Shown here: piece by piece, positions 8,901 through 16,710 of the stretch
Layout: the number at the start of each line of letters is the position of its first letter
Numbering within the stretch: position 1 is the stretch's first letter
Source: a bacterium
GTDB lineage: Bacteria > Verrucomicrobiota > Verrucomicrobiia > Limisphaerales > RI-55
Direction: 5' to 3'
Assembly (NCBI GenBank): GCA_016124235.1
Contig: WGOC01000007.1
Span: forward strand, 1 to 64,000
Length of the DNA stretch: 64,000 nt
Position numbers and translations under genes: made by a program
The notes under the pieces: model-generated
What the model saw: the letters and a program-made list of their open reading frames with translations, nothing else
The model's database searches: none
What the model was told of the DNA's origin: nothing

Positions 8901-9091
8901 ACCCAGACTTCATCATTGGTCGTCGCGCCGGCGAGGCCAGCGGCCACGGTTTGTTTGGCAAGTTCCCAGGTGGCGCCGGAGAGCGCGTCGTTGCCATTCG
9001 TTTTCACATGATAAATGGCGCCAGGTGTCACGTGACAAAGAGCCGTCAGAGCCACCAACGCGAGTGAACGGGAGAGAAATGGCGTATTCAT
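5987..9091 (-). CDS. Secreted tandem right-handed beta-helix protein, 1034 aa
   Basis: A large exported protein. The start at 9091 opens directly into a signal peptide (MNTPFLSRSLALVALTALCH); the longer frame upstream has none. It contains two similar modules. Each begins with a (Y/I)HV-K-x-GND motif, then VWVAAG-x-Y and LYGGF-x-G-E, continues with many NN-I/V rungs of a parallel beta-helix, and ends SPCIDAG. A calcium-binding type-3-like stretch DTDGDGALDAQEVIAGTNP follows near the C-terminus. The fold is that of pectate-lyase-like and polymorphic-outer-membrane-type proteins. I see no catalytic residues that assign an enzyme, so it may be adhesive or bind polysaccharide. Confidence 0.85.
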   Translation of the reverse strand: MNTPFLSRSLALVALTALCHVTPGAIYHVKTNGNDALSGATWELAKQTVAAGLAGATTNDEVWVAAGRYLERITMPSGADLYGGFDGTETSKQQRDWTNNLSILDGEYAGAVVVINGGGPETRIDGMVVTGGLAIHGGGIKMTGSGAVVAHCRITGNITDGAGAGMSIWGFLLLSSTEAYFPVVTNNIIVENQSINDEGDGGGIAVVGSSPFIVNNLIARNTATRNGGGIACWRHSFPVIANNVIEANSASYDELTASTGGGGIFASATDLDGRPIPFSISSPRIVNNIVAVNGARHGGGIAVIDSTMGAANIKNNSVIANNGSGIYWANTSPTNDNNLVAYNTWGFEHNSTFHEPVVLRYNNVFGNSVLGAPSNYRTTPDVTGTDGNISADPLLANDQVGEFHLQPGSPCIDAGSTAIAFVDLPDIDGQPRVLGAAVDIGADESDGTAWNIPTPVIHVSKAGNDGDGLSWATARTTVAGGIETAASQGGDVWVAAGVYFEHVQLPAFVHLYGGFTGGESQRNQRDAKTHPTILDGAGTPRILYSRNAGYRVSGLDGFILQNGGLFTAGNPLHSELPYRTNTTLGGAIYCRVSAPVIANNVICTNSIGSPFTPALAHGAGIYAYLSHAVVTGNTFLQNENLNEFDGAGGGIYSRESFADIDRNTFTANHSRIGSAYYGTLSNVRFTHNTVESNSMYNSYPLPTYLGSQEGGVAMELMNDFLIEGNTIRGQIASTGAGLSLQSCDAGRVLNNVIVDNRAYDVTAGGGGMGGGINCFVNLNTTNLVLAHNTIVGNSAPINFGTEMGGGIAMTLIRSNLLVLNNIVASNSSGLWRHPGSYYYPELRRNCVNNSNAVNYINLTASVNDLITDPQLVDRSTGDFHLLATSPCIDAGGLGGVAASYDFDGIGRPLDGNNDGLAVVDIGAFEFVAPATDTDGDGALDAQEVIAGTNPADALSVLRLDSYIDTGTDHIVLTWPTVIDRIYGLSYLPSLGSTEPWQVLIEGVPGTGTTLQFNDARAATENRFYRIEVTRAATE

Positions 9092-9413
9092 AGAACTCAG
9101 GATTTGGAGTTTACGCGAGCCACACCGACGTGCGCTTTGCCGCCCTTCGCACGTCAAGTTTGCATCCTGAATCACCGCCCTGATTTGCGCGGTCGCCATT
9201 CGCGGCTTGGCAAAAATCTATTGTGGATTGCTGGCCGGATTCTGCCGACCAAATGGCTGAATCAGAGCAGCGCGCCGATTCGATAGGGCGTCGAGAAATC
9301 GCTCCAAGCAGCTGTCTGCTTGGCCGCTTTCATTCTCCCGGTGTCACGACCGCACGCACGTCCCGGGTCTCCATTGTCGTGCGCTAACGGTGATACAAAA
9401 CTTCAACCTGGAT
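9092..9413. other. Intergenic stretch with a hairpin
   Basis: There is no credible gene. An 8-bp perfect stem CCAAGCAG/CTGCTTGG with a CTGT loop lies at 9304-9323, about 90 bp past the stop of the minus-strand propeller gene at 9414. It could be its terminator, though only a short T-run follows. Confidence 0.4.
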
Positions 9414-11615
9414 TCACCTTGTCGCGACTTGTTTCCGGAGCGGATCAACCAACTCGTAGATCATGCATTTGCCCTTCCAGTCTTCCTCCACGAAGACGAG
9501 GTAATCGCCGTTCGATCGACGGGTCGCGCGGATTGCATCACGGATATCGGTCCAGCCGCTTTCGCCATGAACTTCCGGGCCAGGCTTCATCGTGCCAACG
9601 AGATGACCATCCTCTTTTGCGTAGACAAACACTTCCGCCGTCTTACCGATCACGACGAAAAACAAGTCGCCCGCCGTCGCAAACGATTCACCCCATATTG
9701 AGCCTTTTTCGTACGGCAGCACGGTTCGGTATCGCAACACCGGTTGCTTGCTCCAGTGATCGTAACAAATCACCTCGGTTCCCACCGTGCCCCACTCGCC
9801 ACCGGTGATTTCGTGTTCCTTCGTTTGCCCGGTCAGAAACATCGTGTCGCTCTCCGGAAGATATTCCACGCGCAACAAATCCTTGATCGGCGCCGGCATG
9901 GGGAAATGTTCAGCCGCCGTTTGGTATCGAGGTGTGCCGTGTTCATCCAATCCCTCAAATCGCCAGCGCCAGATCCCGGTATCGCGACCGCCCTGCCAGA
10001 TGTCGCCACGCGTGTCGACGTCGCTCGCCCAGTACTCGCCAGTTGGGCCTTCGGTCGGCGTATATTCGCTGGCTTCCATTTGACCGTTGCCATTGGCGTC
10101 ACGCCAGAGGTAACGCACTTTCTCGGGCTGACCGGGTGGATGCCACTTCTTATCGCCCGATTGCAGCGGGCCGCTGCTCAACACCACGCCTGGCTGTGCC
10201 ATGTCGCCGTCCACGCGATATATGCCCAAAATTCCCTGCCACATGCCGCGCAAGCAGATGAACAATTGTCCATCCAATCGCCGCATTTCGGTGCCGCACT
10301 GCAAGCCCGAGAAATGCAGGCGGAGATCGTCGGGATACCGAAATGGATCCAGCGTCTGTGCGATCCATTTCCAGCCCTGACCCGCCGGTGCGGTCGGATC
10401 AAACGAATATTTCCCGTCGGCGGTGTAAATCATTTTTCCGTCACTGGTCGGATCAGCGTCGCCCACGTCCACGAATTCGAGATTCAAAAGTTCCCACAGC
10501 AGATTTCGTTGCGGAGAAAACGCGCGCAACACCGTGCCGCCGCGGGGAACGTTGCAACTCACGTACAAATTTCCCGCGGCATCGGTGGCAGCGCCCGTCA
10601 GCCCGGCGAATCGCAATGGACCAGTCCGGCCCGGATGCGGCCCGGCATAGAGCCCGCCCTTCTCACCGAACGTTTCTACCAGTCGCGGCGTTCCACTGAC
10701 GTCAAAGAAAAGCACCTGCGCGTTCGGTCCCTGGTCGGCAACCATCAGACGGCCTTGGTTGTCAAACGCGAGACTGGATGGCTGCGCCCGTGGCGGGAGG
10801 GGCAGTTGAACTTCGACTGGATCCGCGCCGTTCACCGAACGAAAGACCTTCGCCGGCGCAGCGGATGAATCAAACGCCTGGACCTCAAAATGGCCTCCGC
10901 TCAAAATCCAAAGATCACCACTTGGCGCCAAGGCAAGGCGAGTCGGTTGGGTGATCGCTATGCGACGCGTTTGCTGGAACGTTTGGATGTCGAATACGAG
11001 CACCTGATCGCGTGCGGTGTCCGCCACGAACAGTTCGTGGTCGTTCGCCACGAGTCCCCGCGGGATCAGCGCGTGATCATCGAGCGCCTCGCGGAACACG
11101 AGCATGTTGCCGTACGGCGTCTTGCCACCGGGAAACGGAGCCGGCTGCCCATCGAGTGTGTAGCGCGAGACGCCGAAGAAACAGACGGGACGCGTGGACT
11201 GCGCTTCGCCGGCTTTGACTTTCGGCTGGTCTTCCCGCGCACATGTGTGGGCGTACCAAGCATAACCTCCGCCGATCGCGACCGCAAAACCACCACGCAT
11301 GTGCGTGTGAGCGAATTTGCCAATCACATCGCCGTCGCGGTAGATACCGACCTCGCGACCACCTTCATCCCAAAAGCTGGCCAGATATACCGTGCCGTCG
11401 GGCAACACCTGCATTTGCTCGTTGAAGTTCTGAACCCACTTCGGGCCACCGCCAAAACTGTTGCCCAACCACGTGGTTCGGTAATCAAGATTCTGCGGCG
11501 ACGATTCGGCCGCGATCGCACCGACCACGGAGGCACAAAGGCCAATTGTTGCGGCACCAAGAACCAGCGAAATGCCGGCGCGGCGCATTCTTGCAGTTGA
11601 ATTTTCAATACTCAT
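9414..11615 (-). CDS. Exported NHL-type beta-propeller protein, 733 aa
   Basis: A periplasmic or secreted propeller. After an N-terminal hydrophobic segment (ISLVLGAATIGLCASVVGA) come repeated NHL-like blades such as LPRGLVANDHELFVADTARDQVLVFDIQ, QPSSLAFDNQGRLMVADQGPNAQVLFFDVS and GAATDAAGNLYVSCNVPRGG (each split here by its own turn). It is paralogous to the protein at 12919-14661: both open with (T/V)TW(L/V)GNSF and share W-DEGGR-x-x-G-x-Y-x-DGDVIG and end in LVFVEE-(D/N)-x-K-x-KC(M/L)IY. Function is unknown. It is last in a tight run headed by a GH140-like glycosidase, so a part in processing or sensing the same glycan is a guess. An internal ATG at 11588 is an alternative start. Confidence 0.75.
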   Translation of the reverse strand: MSIENSTARMRRAGISLVLGAATIGLCASVVGAIAAESSPQNLDYRTTWLGNSFGGGPKWVQNFNEQMQVLPDGTVYLASFWDEGGREVGIYRDGDVIGKFAHTHMRGGFAVAIGGGYAWYAHTCAREDQPKVKAGEAQSTRPVCFFGVSRYTLDGQPAPFPGGKTPYGNMLVFREALDDHALIPRGLVANDHELFVADTARDQVLVFDIQTFQQTRRIAITQPTRLALAPSGDLWILSGGHFEVQAFDSSAAPAKVFRSVNGADPVEVQLPLPPRAQPSSLAFDNQGRLMVADQGPNAQVLFFDVSGTPRLVETFGEKGGLYAGPHPGRTGPLRFAGLTGAATDAAGNLYVSCNVPRGGTVLRAFSPQRNLLWELLNLEFVDVGDADPTSDGKMIYTADGKYSFDPTAPAGQGWKWIAQTLDPFRYPDDLRLHFSGLQCGTEMRRLDGQLFICLRGMWQGILGIYRVDGDMAQPGVVLSSGPLQSGDKKWHPPGQPEKVRYLWRDANGNGQMEASEYTPTEGPTGEYWASDVDTRGDIWQGGRDTGIWRWRFEGLDEHGTPRYQTAAEHFPMPAPIKDLLRVEYLPESDTMFLTGQTKEHEITGGEWGTVGTEVICYDHWSKQPVLRYRTVLPYEKGSIWGESFATAGDLFFVVIGKTAEVFVYAKEDGHLVGTMKPGPEVHGESGWTDIRDAIRATRRSNGDYLVFVEEDWKGKCMIYELVDPLRKQVATR

Positions 11616-11653
11616 TTTTCAAAACAAATTTGGGCATGATGCACGAAACCGAA

Positions 11654-12922
11654 TCACTTCTTTTCGACGCACCAAAGCGCGGACAACGTTCGAATGAAAA
11701 GGTGTTGGCTCGAAATCGCGATGGACGCCTGGCACCGTTCATTCAGCGCATTTCGAGCCAGCACTTTGAACTCCGGACCCGCTTCGATCACGGTCGTCTC
11801 ACCGGCGTCCGACAAAAAGTAGATGTGGTTCTCCGCGGCGACGGGTGAGGCGGAAAAATTGCCGCCGATGCGTTCCTGCCAAACGACTTCGCCCGAATCC
11901 GCCTTCAGACATTGGGCAATGCCGCCTTCGTTGATCGTGTACAGGTAGGGCGACAGAAAAAGGTAGGATGGAATCTTCGACGCGCCCTTGTGTTGTTCCC
12001 AGACGAGATTGGATTCGCCCAGATCACCGTGACCGCCGAGACGGAAAGCCTTGATCGATTCGCGTCCGCCCCAGCCCGAGGCCGTGAATGCAACACCGTC
12101 TCCCAAAACAATCGAAGGCACGACGCCTTCACCAATATTCTTCGAAGTCCAGAGCCGCTCACCGCTTTTCAATTCGAACCCCTGCACCACGTCACCCGCG
12201 CCGCTGATCAATTCCTGATGCCCGTCCGGAGCGGTCCAGATATTCGGAACGACGTGGGCGATCCGTGACATTCCGCGCTTGGCTTCCCAAACCAATTTGC
12301 CGGTGCTTTTGTCGAGCGCGAGAATGCGCGCCTGATCCCAGGCCGTGTGCCAGCCGTCGCCAGTGTTGGGCGGACGCCCGCTGCCATCGCGGGTCATGAT
12401 CAGAAGATTCTTCCAGAGCAGCGGCGACGTGCCCAATCCGTGCTCGCCGTAAAACGGAAAATCGCGATTCACCCACGCGACATTCCCGTCGAAATCGAGC
12501 GCAACAAAACTGCCATCACCAAAGACGGCGAAAACGTGTTCGCCATCGGTGCAAGGCGTGGGCGTCGCGTAACCGTTGCGTTGCTGTTTGTGACCGGGCA
12601 CCTCCCGAAAAACTTCCTTGTCCCAGACGACGTTTCCCGTGTTTCGATCCAACGCCAGCACGTGACACCCCGTGCCGTCATCGGTCGCGCTGGTGAGGAA
12701 AACACGATCGTTCCACACAATCGGCGAAGACCACCCTTCGCCGGGGATCGAAGTTTTCCACGCGATGTTTTTCGTGGCGTTCCATTCAATCGGAATGCCC
12801 GATTCGGTGGAATTACCCTGTCGTGTCGGACCGCGAAAGCAGGGCCAGTTTTCCGCCCTGACCCCGGTGGCCGCCAGCAGTGCAAACGCAACAGCGATTG
12901 AAACCAGTAAGTTCCTGTTCAT
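11654..12922 (-). CDS. Exported PQQ-type beta-propeller (BamB-like), 422 aa
   Basis: A signal peptide (MNRNLLVSIAVAFALLAATG) precedes ENWPCFRGPTRQGNS, the usual opening of the planctomycete and verrucomicrobial PQQ-like propellers. Tryptophan-docking blades follow: VLALDRNTGNVVWDKEV, ILALDKSTGKLVWEAKR, FELKSGERLWTSKN, CLKADSGEVVWQERIGG. This fold serves quinoprotein dehydrogenases and the BamB scaffold. I cannot see the calcium and catalytic acid pattern of a dehydrogenase, so a structural role is more likely. The start at 12922 overlaps the stop of the upstream propeller gene as ATGA, implying translational coupling; 38 bp separate it from the next gene. Confidence 0.8.
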   Translation of the reverse strand: MNRNLLVSIAVAFALLAATGVRAENWPCFRGPTRQGNSTESGIPIEWNATKNIAWKTSIPGEGWSSPIVWNDRVFLTSATDDGTGCHVLALDRNTGNVVWDKEVFREVPGHKQQRNGYATPTPCTDGEHVFAVFGDGSFVALDFDGNVAWVNRDFPFYGEHGLGTSPLLWKNLLIMTRDGSGRPPNTGDGWHTAWDQARILALDKSTGKLVWEAKRGMSRIAHVVPNIWTAPDGHQELISGAGDVVQGFELKSGERLWTSKNIGEGVVPSIVLGDGVAFTASGWGGRESIKAFRLGGHGDLGESNLVWEQHKGASKIPSYLFLSPYLYTINEGGIAQCLKADSGEVVWQERIGGNFSASPVAAENHIYFLSDAGETTVIEAGPEFKVLARNALNERCQASIAISSQHLFIRTLSALWCVEKK

Positions 12923-14661
12923 GGCTTCCATCGATAGATGAGGCATTTCGCTTTGTAGTTTTCTTCGACGAATACTAGGTATTCGCCGTCGTGGCGTTTG
13001 TAGGCATTGATGCCCGTGAGCAGGTCGATCCAGCCGGTATTTTCAACGCCACCAACCGTCGGGCCGGGATCGAAGGTCCCCAGTTCCTTGCCGTCGCTCA
13101 AGCGGTTGATCCAGATCTGTCCGCGTTTTTGCCAGCCGCCGGTGAACACATAATCGCCGGCCGCCGCCACGCACCCCGCATACTCACCCGCGCCCGGTGC
13201 AAGCGAAACGGTGTCACGATTTCCAGCGAGGTATCCTTTGCAGATGAATACCCGGCCGATGTGCCGCATGTCCTTTCCCTCCTCCGCGACGATCAACGTG
13301 TCCGAGTCGTCGAGGTAAACCACGCGCGCGATCTTGTTCACACCTTTGGGCTTGTCGAGAACGGTAATTTTGTCGGCCGAATAAATCGGATTGCCGCGTT
13401 CGTCGAGGCCCTGGAAATCGTAACGGAAAAATCCGTAAGCCATCCAGATGTTGCCCTTACGATCGACGCAAAACGGCCCCGGCTTGACGCGATCCGTGTT
13501 GGGCGCGAATTCGTTGGCCTGATAATCACCGTCGCCATTTCGATCGCGCCAGATGCTGGTGCCCGTCGGTTTGTTCGGCGGCCACTTCAGATCGGTGTTG
13601 TACAAGCCGTTGCCCCATTGAAGAATCAATCCTGACGGCACGGCGATTCCGCCGTCAAAGCGGAAGATGTTGATGAAATTGCTGGCAAACATCCCGCCCA
13701 CAAACATGAAGCGTCGCCCTTTCAGATAAACGATTTGGGGCGACGTGAGTCCGTGTTCGCCCTGTTGCTTCACATACATCAGCCCGCGCGGATCGTTGGG
13801 ATATTTGTGGCGTTCGAGCGTATAGCCGATCCAGCGCGAGTCGTGTCCGGCCGGCTTGGACCAGTCCATCGCGTAACGCTCCTGAATGCCCCAAACCGTT
13901 GTCGCATCGTCGGCCGGATCCGCGGCCGCGACATCGCAAAAGAACTCACCGTGCAGTTCCCAGCGTAAATCCCCACCGGGTGTGAACGACCGGAGCACGG
14001 TACCCATCTCGCTCATCGCGACATAGAGGTTGCCGGCGGCGTCCATGCCGATTCCGCGAATGCCCCAGAACTTGTCGGGCTTGATCTCGCCGGGAGTTCC
14101 CGCGCCAATCCCGCCGTACTCACCGAATGTCCGTCGCAACTCCGGCGCGGATGGTTTGCTGATGTCATAAAACAACACTTGTTGCCGCTGCCCGGTTCCC
14201 GAATCGGCGATCATCAGCGAGCCGTCATTTGCCAGAGCAATGGCCGTCGGTTGAACCAGACCGGGAAACGTCACCGCCTGACCGTCGCAGGTGACCGCCT
14301 TGGACACGAAATCCCATTCCTGGTGTTTGGGATCGGTGTAGGCGACGTCGATTTTCCAGAGTCGTCCCTCATGGTCGCGCGTCTCCAAGCTGTTCGCATG
14401 TACATCCTTGTTTCCGATGACATCGCCATCCTTGTACACGCCAAACTTTCGACCGCCTTCATCCCAGTGACTCCACGTATTCACCGTTCCGTCGGGCTGC
14501 ACCGCCGTGTTGATGAAGAAGTTCTGCACCCATTTGTTGCTGGCGCCGGAAAAGGAATTGCCGACCCACGTGACGGAATAATGAAGATCAGCACTGTGGG
14601 CGATCGACACACAAACCGCGACGGCGATCAAAGGCGCGAATCGAATAACTACTTTGAACAT
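12919..14661 (-). CDS. Exported NHL-type beta-propeller protein, 580 aa
   Basis: A paralogue of the protein at 9414-11615, with the same opening (VTWVGNSFSGASNKWVQNFF), the same WDEGGRKFGVYKDGDVIG segment and the same end (LVFVEENYKAKCLIYRW). NHL-like blades include QPTAIALANDGSLMIADSGT and GIGMDAAGNLYVAMSEMG. The start at 14661 is chosen because it opens into a hydrophobic signal peptide (MFKVVIRFAPLIAVAVCVSI). It begins 4 nt after the stop of the TolB-like gene and its own stop overlaps the next start, so the three are surely co-transcribed. Substrate and role are unknown. Confidence 0.8.
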   Translation of the reverse strand: MFKVVIRFAPLIAVAVCVSIAHSADLHYSVTWVGNSFSGASNKWVQNFFINTAVQPDGTVNTWSHWDEGGRKFGVYKDGDVIGNKDVHANSLETRDHEGRLWKIDVAYTDPKHQEWDFVSKAVTCDGQAVTFPGLVQPTAIALANDGSLMIADSGTGQRQQVLFYDISKPSAPELRRTFGEYGGIGAGTPGEIKPDKFWGIRGIGMDAAGNLYVAMSEMGTVLRSFTPGGDLRWELHGEFFCDVAAADPADDATTVWGIQERYAMDWSKPAGHDSRWIGYTLERHKYPNDPRGLMYVKQQGEHGLTSPQIVYLKGRRFMFVGGMFASNFINIFRFDGGIAVPSGLILQWGNGLYNTDLKWPPNKPTGTSIWRDRNGDGDYQANEFAPNTDRVKPGPFCVDRKGNIWMAYGFFRYDFQGLDERGNPIYSADKITVLDKPKGVNKIARVVYLDDSDTLIVAEEGKDMRHIGRVFICKGYLAGNRDTVSLAPGAGEYAGCVAAAGDYVFTGGWQKRGQIWINRLSDGKELGTFDPGPTVGGVENTGWIDLLTGINAYKRHDGEYLVFVEENYKAKCLIYRWKP

Positions 14662-14665
14662 GGAC

Positions 14666-15604
14666 TCAGGGTACTGGCTTCCAACTCGCGCGACTGCCAT
14701 CGATGGCCATTTGGTAATGCAATGGCTCAATCAACGTCGCGTCGCTGCCGTCAGGACGGATGACCCACACCGGGCGCTTGTCCGCGGGCTTTGTCGAGTA
14801 GATCAATTTCATCCGTTCGGGGTTGCTCCAATAGCGTTCGTCGGTCCGGCGGAAGGAGATCCACTTCCCGTCCGGCGACCACGCCGCCGGCGTGCAAATG
14901 CTGCTTCCGCCAAAGTGCGTGAGCTGACGTTGACCGGTCCCGTCGGCGTTGATTATGAAAAGCTCGAGCGCGTCACCGACCGGAAACGAATACACAATTT
15001 GGTTCGAATCCGGCGCCCAGTAGGGAAACGTCGCACCGACCTTGCTCGTGGTTTGAACGACGCGGCGTTTGTTTTCGCCATTCCAGTCCATCACGTAAAC
15101 CGTGACGCCGCCTTCAGGCGGATGACCGGTGTAGCAGATACGTTTTCCGTCAGGTGAAATGCACGGATCATGTCCTTCTCCGAGCATTTTCAAACCGGTT
15201 CCGTCGGGATGGATTTCGGCCATCCGGGGTTTGTCGCCGTGCATGCCGAAGACGATCAATTCTCCGCCCGGCGTCTTTTGCCAACTGGGCATGTAACAAA
15301 CGTCCGGCGAAGTGATCAACCGTTGAACATGGCTGCCGTCCGCTTCACACGTCCACAAATTGGTGTCGCCTTCGCGGTCGCTCATGAAGCAAATCTGTTT
15401 CGCGTCGGGCGACCAGCAGGGATAGCGATCCTCCGAATTCGGCGACCGTGAGACGTTGAACAGATCGCCCGTCGTGGGATCAGCGATGAACACTTCCGTG
15501 TCGCCGGTGCGGACCGAAGTAACAAGGAGTTTGTAACCGGAGAGATCTGCGGCATTCGCCGCAAAGCCAACGATCATGAGTAAGAGCGACAATATTTTTT
15601 TCAT
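14666..15604 (-). CDS. Periplasmic TolB-like WD40/PD40 propeller, 312 aa
   Basis: A signal peptide MKKILSLLLMIVGFAANA is followed by PD40-type blades marked by PxWSPD and SPDGK: RYPCWSPDAKQICFMSD, DPCISPDGKRICYTG, FPYWAPDSNQIVYSF, AAWSPDGKWISFRR. These are the repeats of TolB and of oligogalacturonate-lyase-like and other periplasmic propellers. It lacks the N-terminal TolB domain and is not beside tolQRA/pal, so it is not the Tol-Pal TolB. Its place between a GH140-like glycosidase and the NHL/PQQ propellers suggests a link to glycan handling, but no catalytic residues can be assigned. Confidence 0.75.
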   Translation of the reverse strand: MKKILSLLLMIVGFAANAADLSGYKLLVTSVRTGDTEVFIADPTTGDLFNVSRSPNSEDRYPCWSPDAKQICFMSDREGDTNLWTCEADGSHVQRLITSPDVCYMPSWQKTPGGELIVFGMHGDKPRMAEIHPDGTGLKMLGEGHDPCISPDGKRICYTGHPPEGGVTVYVMDWNGENKRRVVQTTSKVGATFPYWAPDSNQIVYSFPVGDALELFIINADGTGQRQLTHFGGSSICTPAAWSPDGKWISFRRTDERYWSNPERMKLIYSTKPADKRPVWVIRPDGSDATLIEPLHYQMAIDGSRASWKPVP

Positions 15605-15726
15605 GACAAAAACGGTGATTACAATTGTGGAACAATCAATGTTTCGAGGCGAAAATCATCGGATCAATCGAAGCTGAAAATGGGTATCGTTTATGTTCCA
15701 TAATGCGTTCATAAATTGTCGCTCCG

Positions 15727-16710
15727 TCATTGCGCAAACAAGTCTGGATCAGCCAACACGCGGAAGAATTCCTCGCGACAGGCTTTGAGATCAGTTGCGA
15801 TTTTGGGAATGACCAGCAATTCACCGTTCTCACCGGAATGTACGGAATCGAAGCGAACGGCCGTCCCCGAGAATTCAACGCGTTTTGGTTGTGCATCTTT
15901 CCAGCACTTGGGTTGAAACAACCAGACCAATGGCGCGCCGTCACCAAGCTGATTTGCCCGCCCCAGGTCGGTGCGAATGAAGCGTTTCATGTCGCGGGTG
16001 AACGGGTTGTCGGGCAAAGCGTCGAAGTCCTCGGCTCGGAACACGGAATCCCGTTCCCAAAACTCCCCACCGCCCCAGTCAACATAACGGGTTTTCTTTA
16101 TCACGATGTACGGTGACCAACCGTCTTTGCCATTGTAACCGCCGTTCACCGTGAGGTTGAAAACCATGATGTTCGGGGCAATCTCAGGATTCGTGAGCAG
16201 AGCATTGGCGACCGTAGTCAGAGGGCCGCCCGAAATGATCAATAACGGCTTGTCCGGTGAAGACTTCCGAGCCTCGGCCACAATTAGCCGACTGCCGTCA
16301 CTTGGGTGCGCCTGGGTGTCTTCGATTCGACCGCTCTCAGGACGTCGCAATGCGCGGTCTGATCCGCGGGTATAGTCGGGAATGTGCTTCAAGCCGGCGG
16401 CACGTGCGTCCTTGAGTGCTTTTTCAGCATCCTTGACGCAGTCCTCCATGGAGTAGGTATACCCCTTCTGCCAGTCCCACATATCGCGAGAAACGATGTT
16501 TCCGCGAAGGTTGACATGACCCAGGCTCGCCTGCGCCCAGAGGTAGTTGTTGTCGAACACATCAAACCACCAATCATTATCGTAGATCATTGGATTGCCC
16601 GGACCAACACCTTTGAGATGCACGGCTCCGTTGACGATTGAATAAGCCGGCTCGACCGCGAAAGCGGCAATCGACCAGAGGCACAAGCAGATCAGCAGGA
16701 ATACTTTCAT
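15727..16710 (-). CDS. Exported nucleoside-hydrolase-like protein, 327 aa
   Basis: After a signal peptide ([18 protein letters not shown]) the sequence shows features of the inosine-uridine nucleoside hydrolase fold. There is an acidic motif near the start (MIYDNDWWFDVFDNNY) where the family binds calcium, a GPLTTVANALLTNPEI segment like the family's G-P-L-T-N-(L/V)-A core, and a following N-G-G-Y. The acidic cluster is not the canonical DTD-x-G-x-DD-A form, so the substrate may not be a nucleoside; a role in cleaving another glycosidic bond is possible. The ATG overlaps the TGA of the GH140-like gene by one base. Confidence 0.65.
   Translation of the reverse strand: MKVFLLICLCLWSIAAFAVEPAYSIVNGAVHLKGVGPGNPMIYDNDWWFDVFDNNYLWAQASLGHVNLRGNIVSRDMWDWQKGYTYSMEDCVKDAEKALKDARAAGLKHIPDYTRGSDRALRRPESGRIEDTQAHPSDGSRLIVAEARKSSPDKPLLIISGGPLTTVANALLTNPEIAPNIMVFNLTVNGGYNGKDGWSPYIVIKKTRYVDWGGGEFWERDSVFRAEDFDALPDNPFTRDMKRFIRTDLGRANQLGDGAPLVWLFQPKCWKDAQPKRVEFSGTAVRFDSVHSGENGELLVIPKIATDLKACREEFFRVLADPDLFAQ

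Noticed and set aside
9414-11600. Several long plus-strand frames opposite the propeller genes
   Set aside because: High GC content leaves long antisense frames open; they lack signal peptides and domains, while the minus-strand frames carry both.
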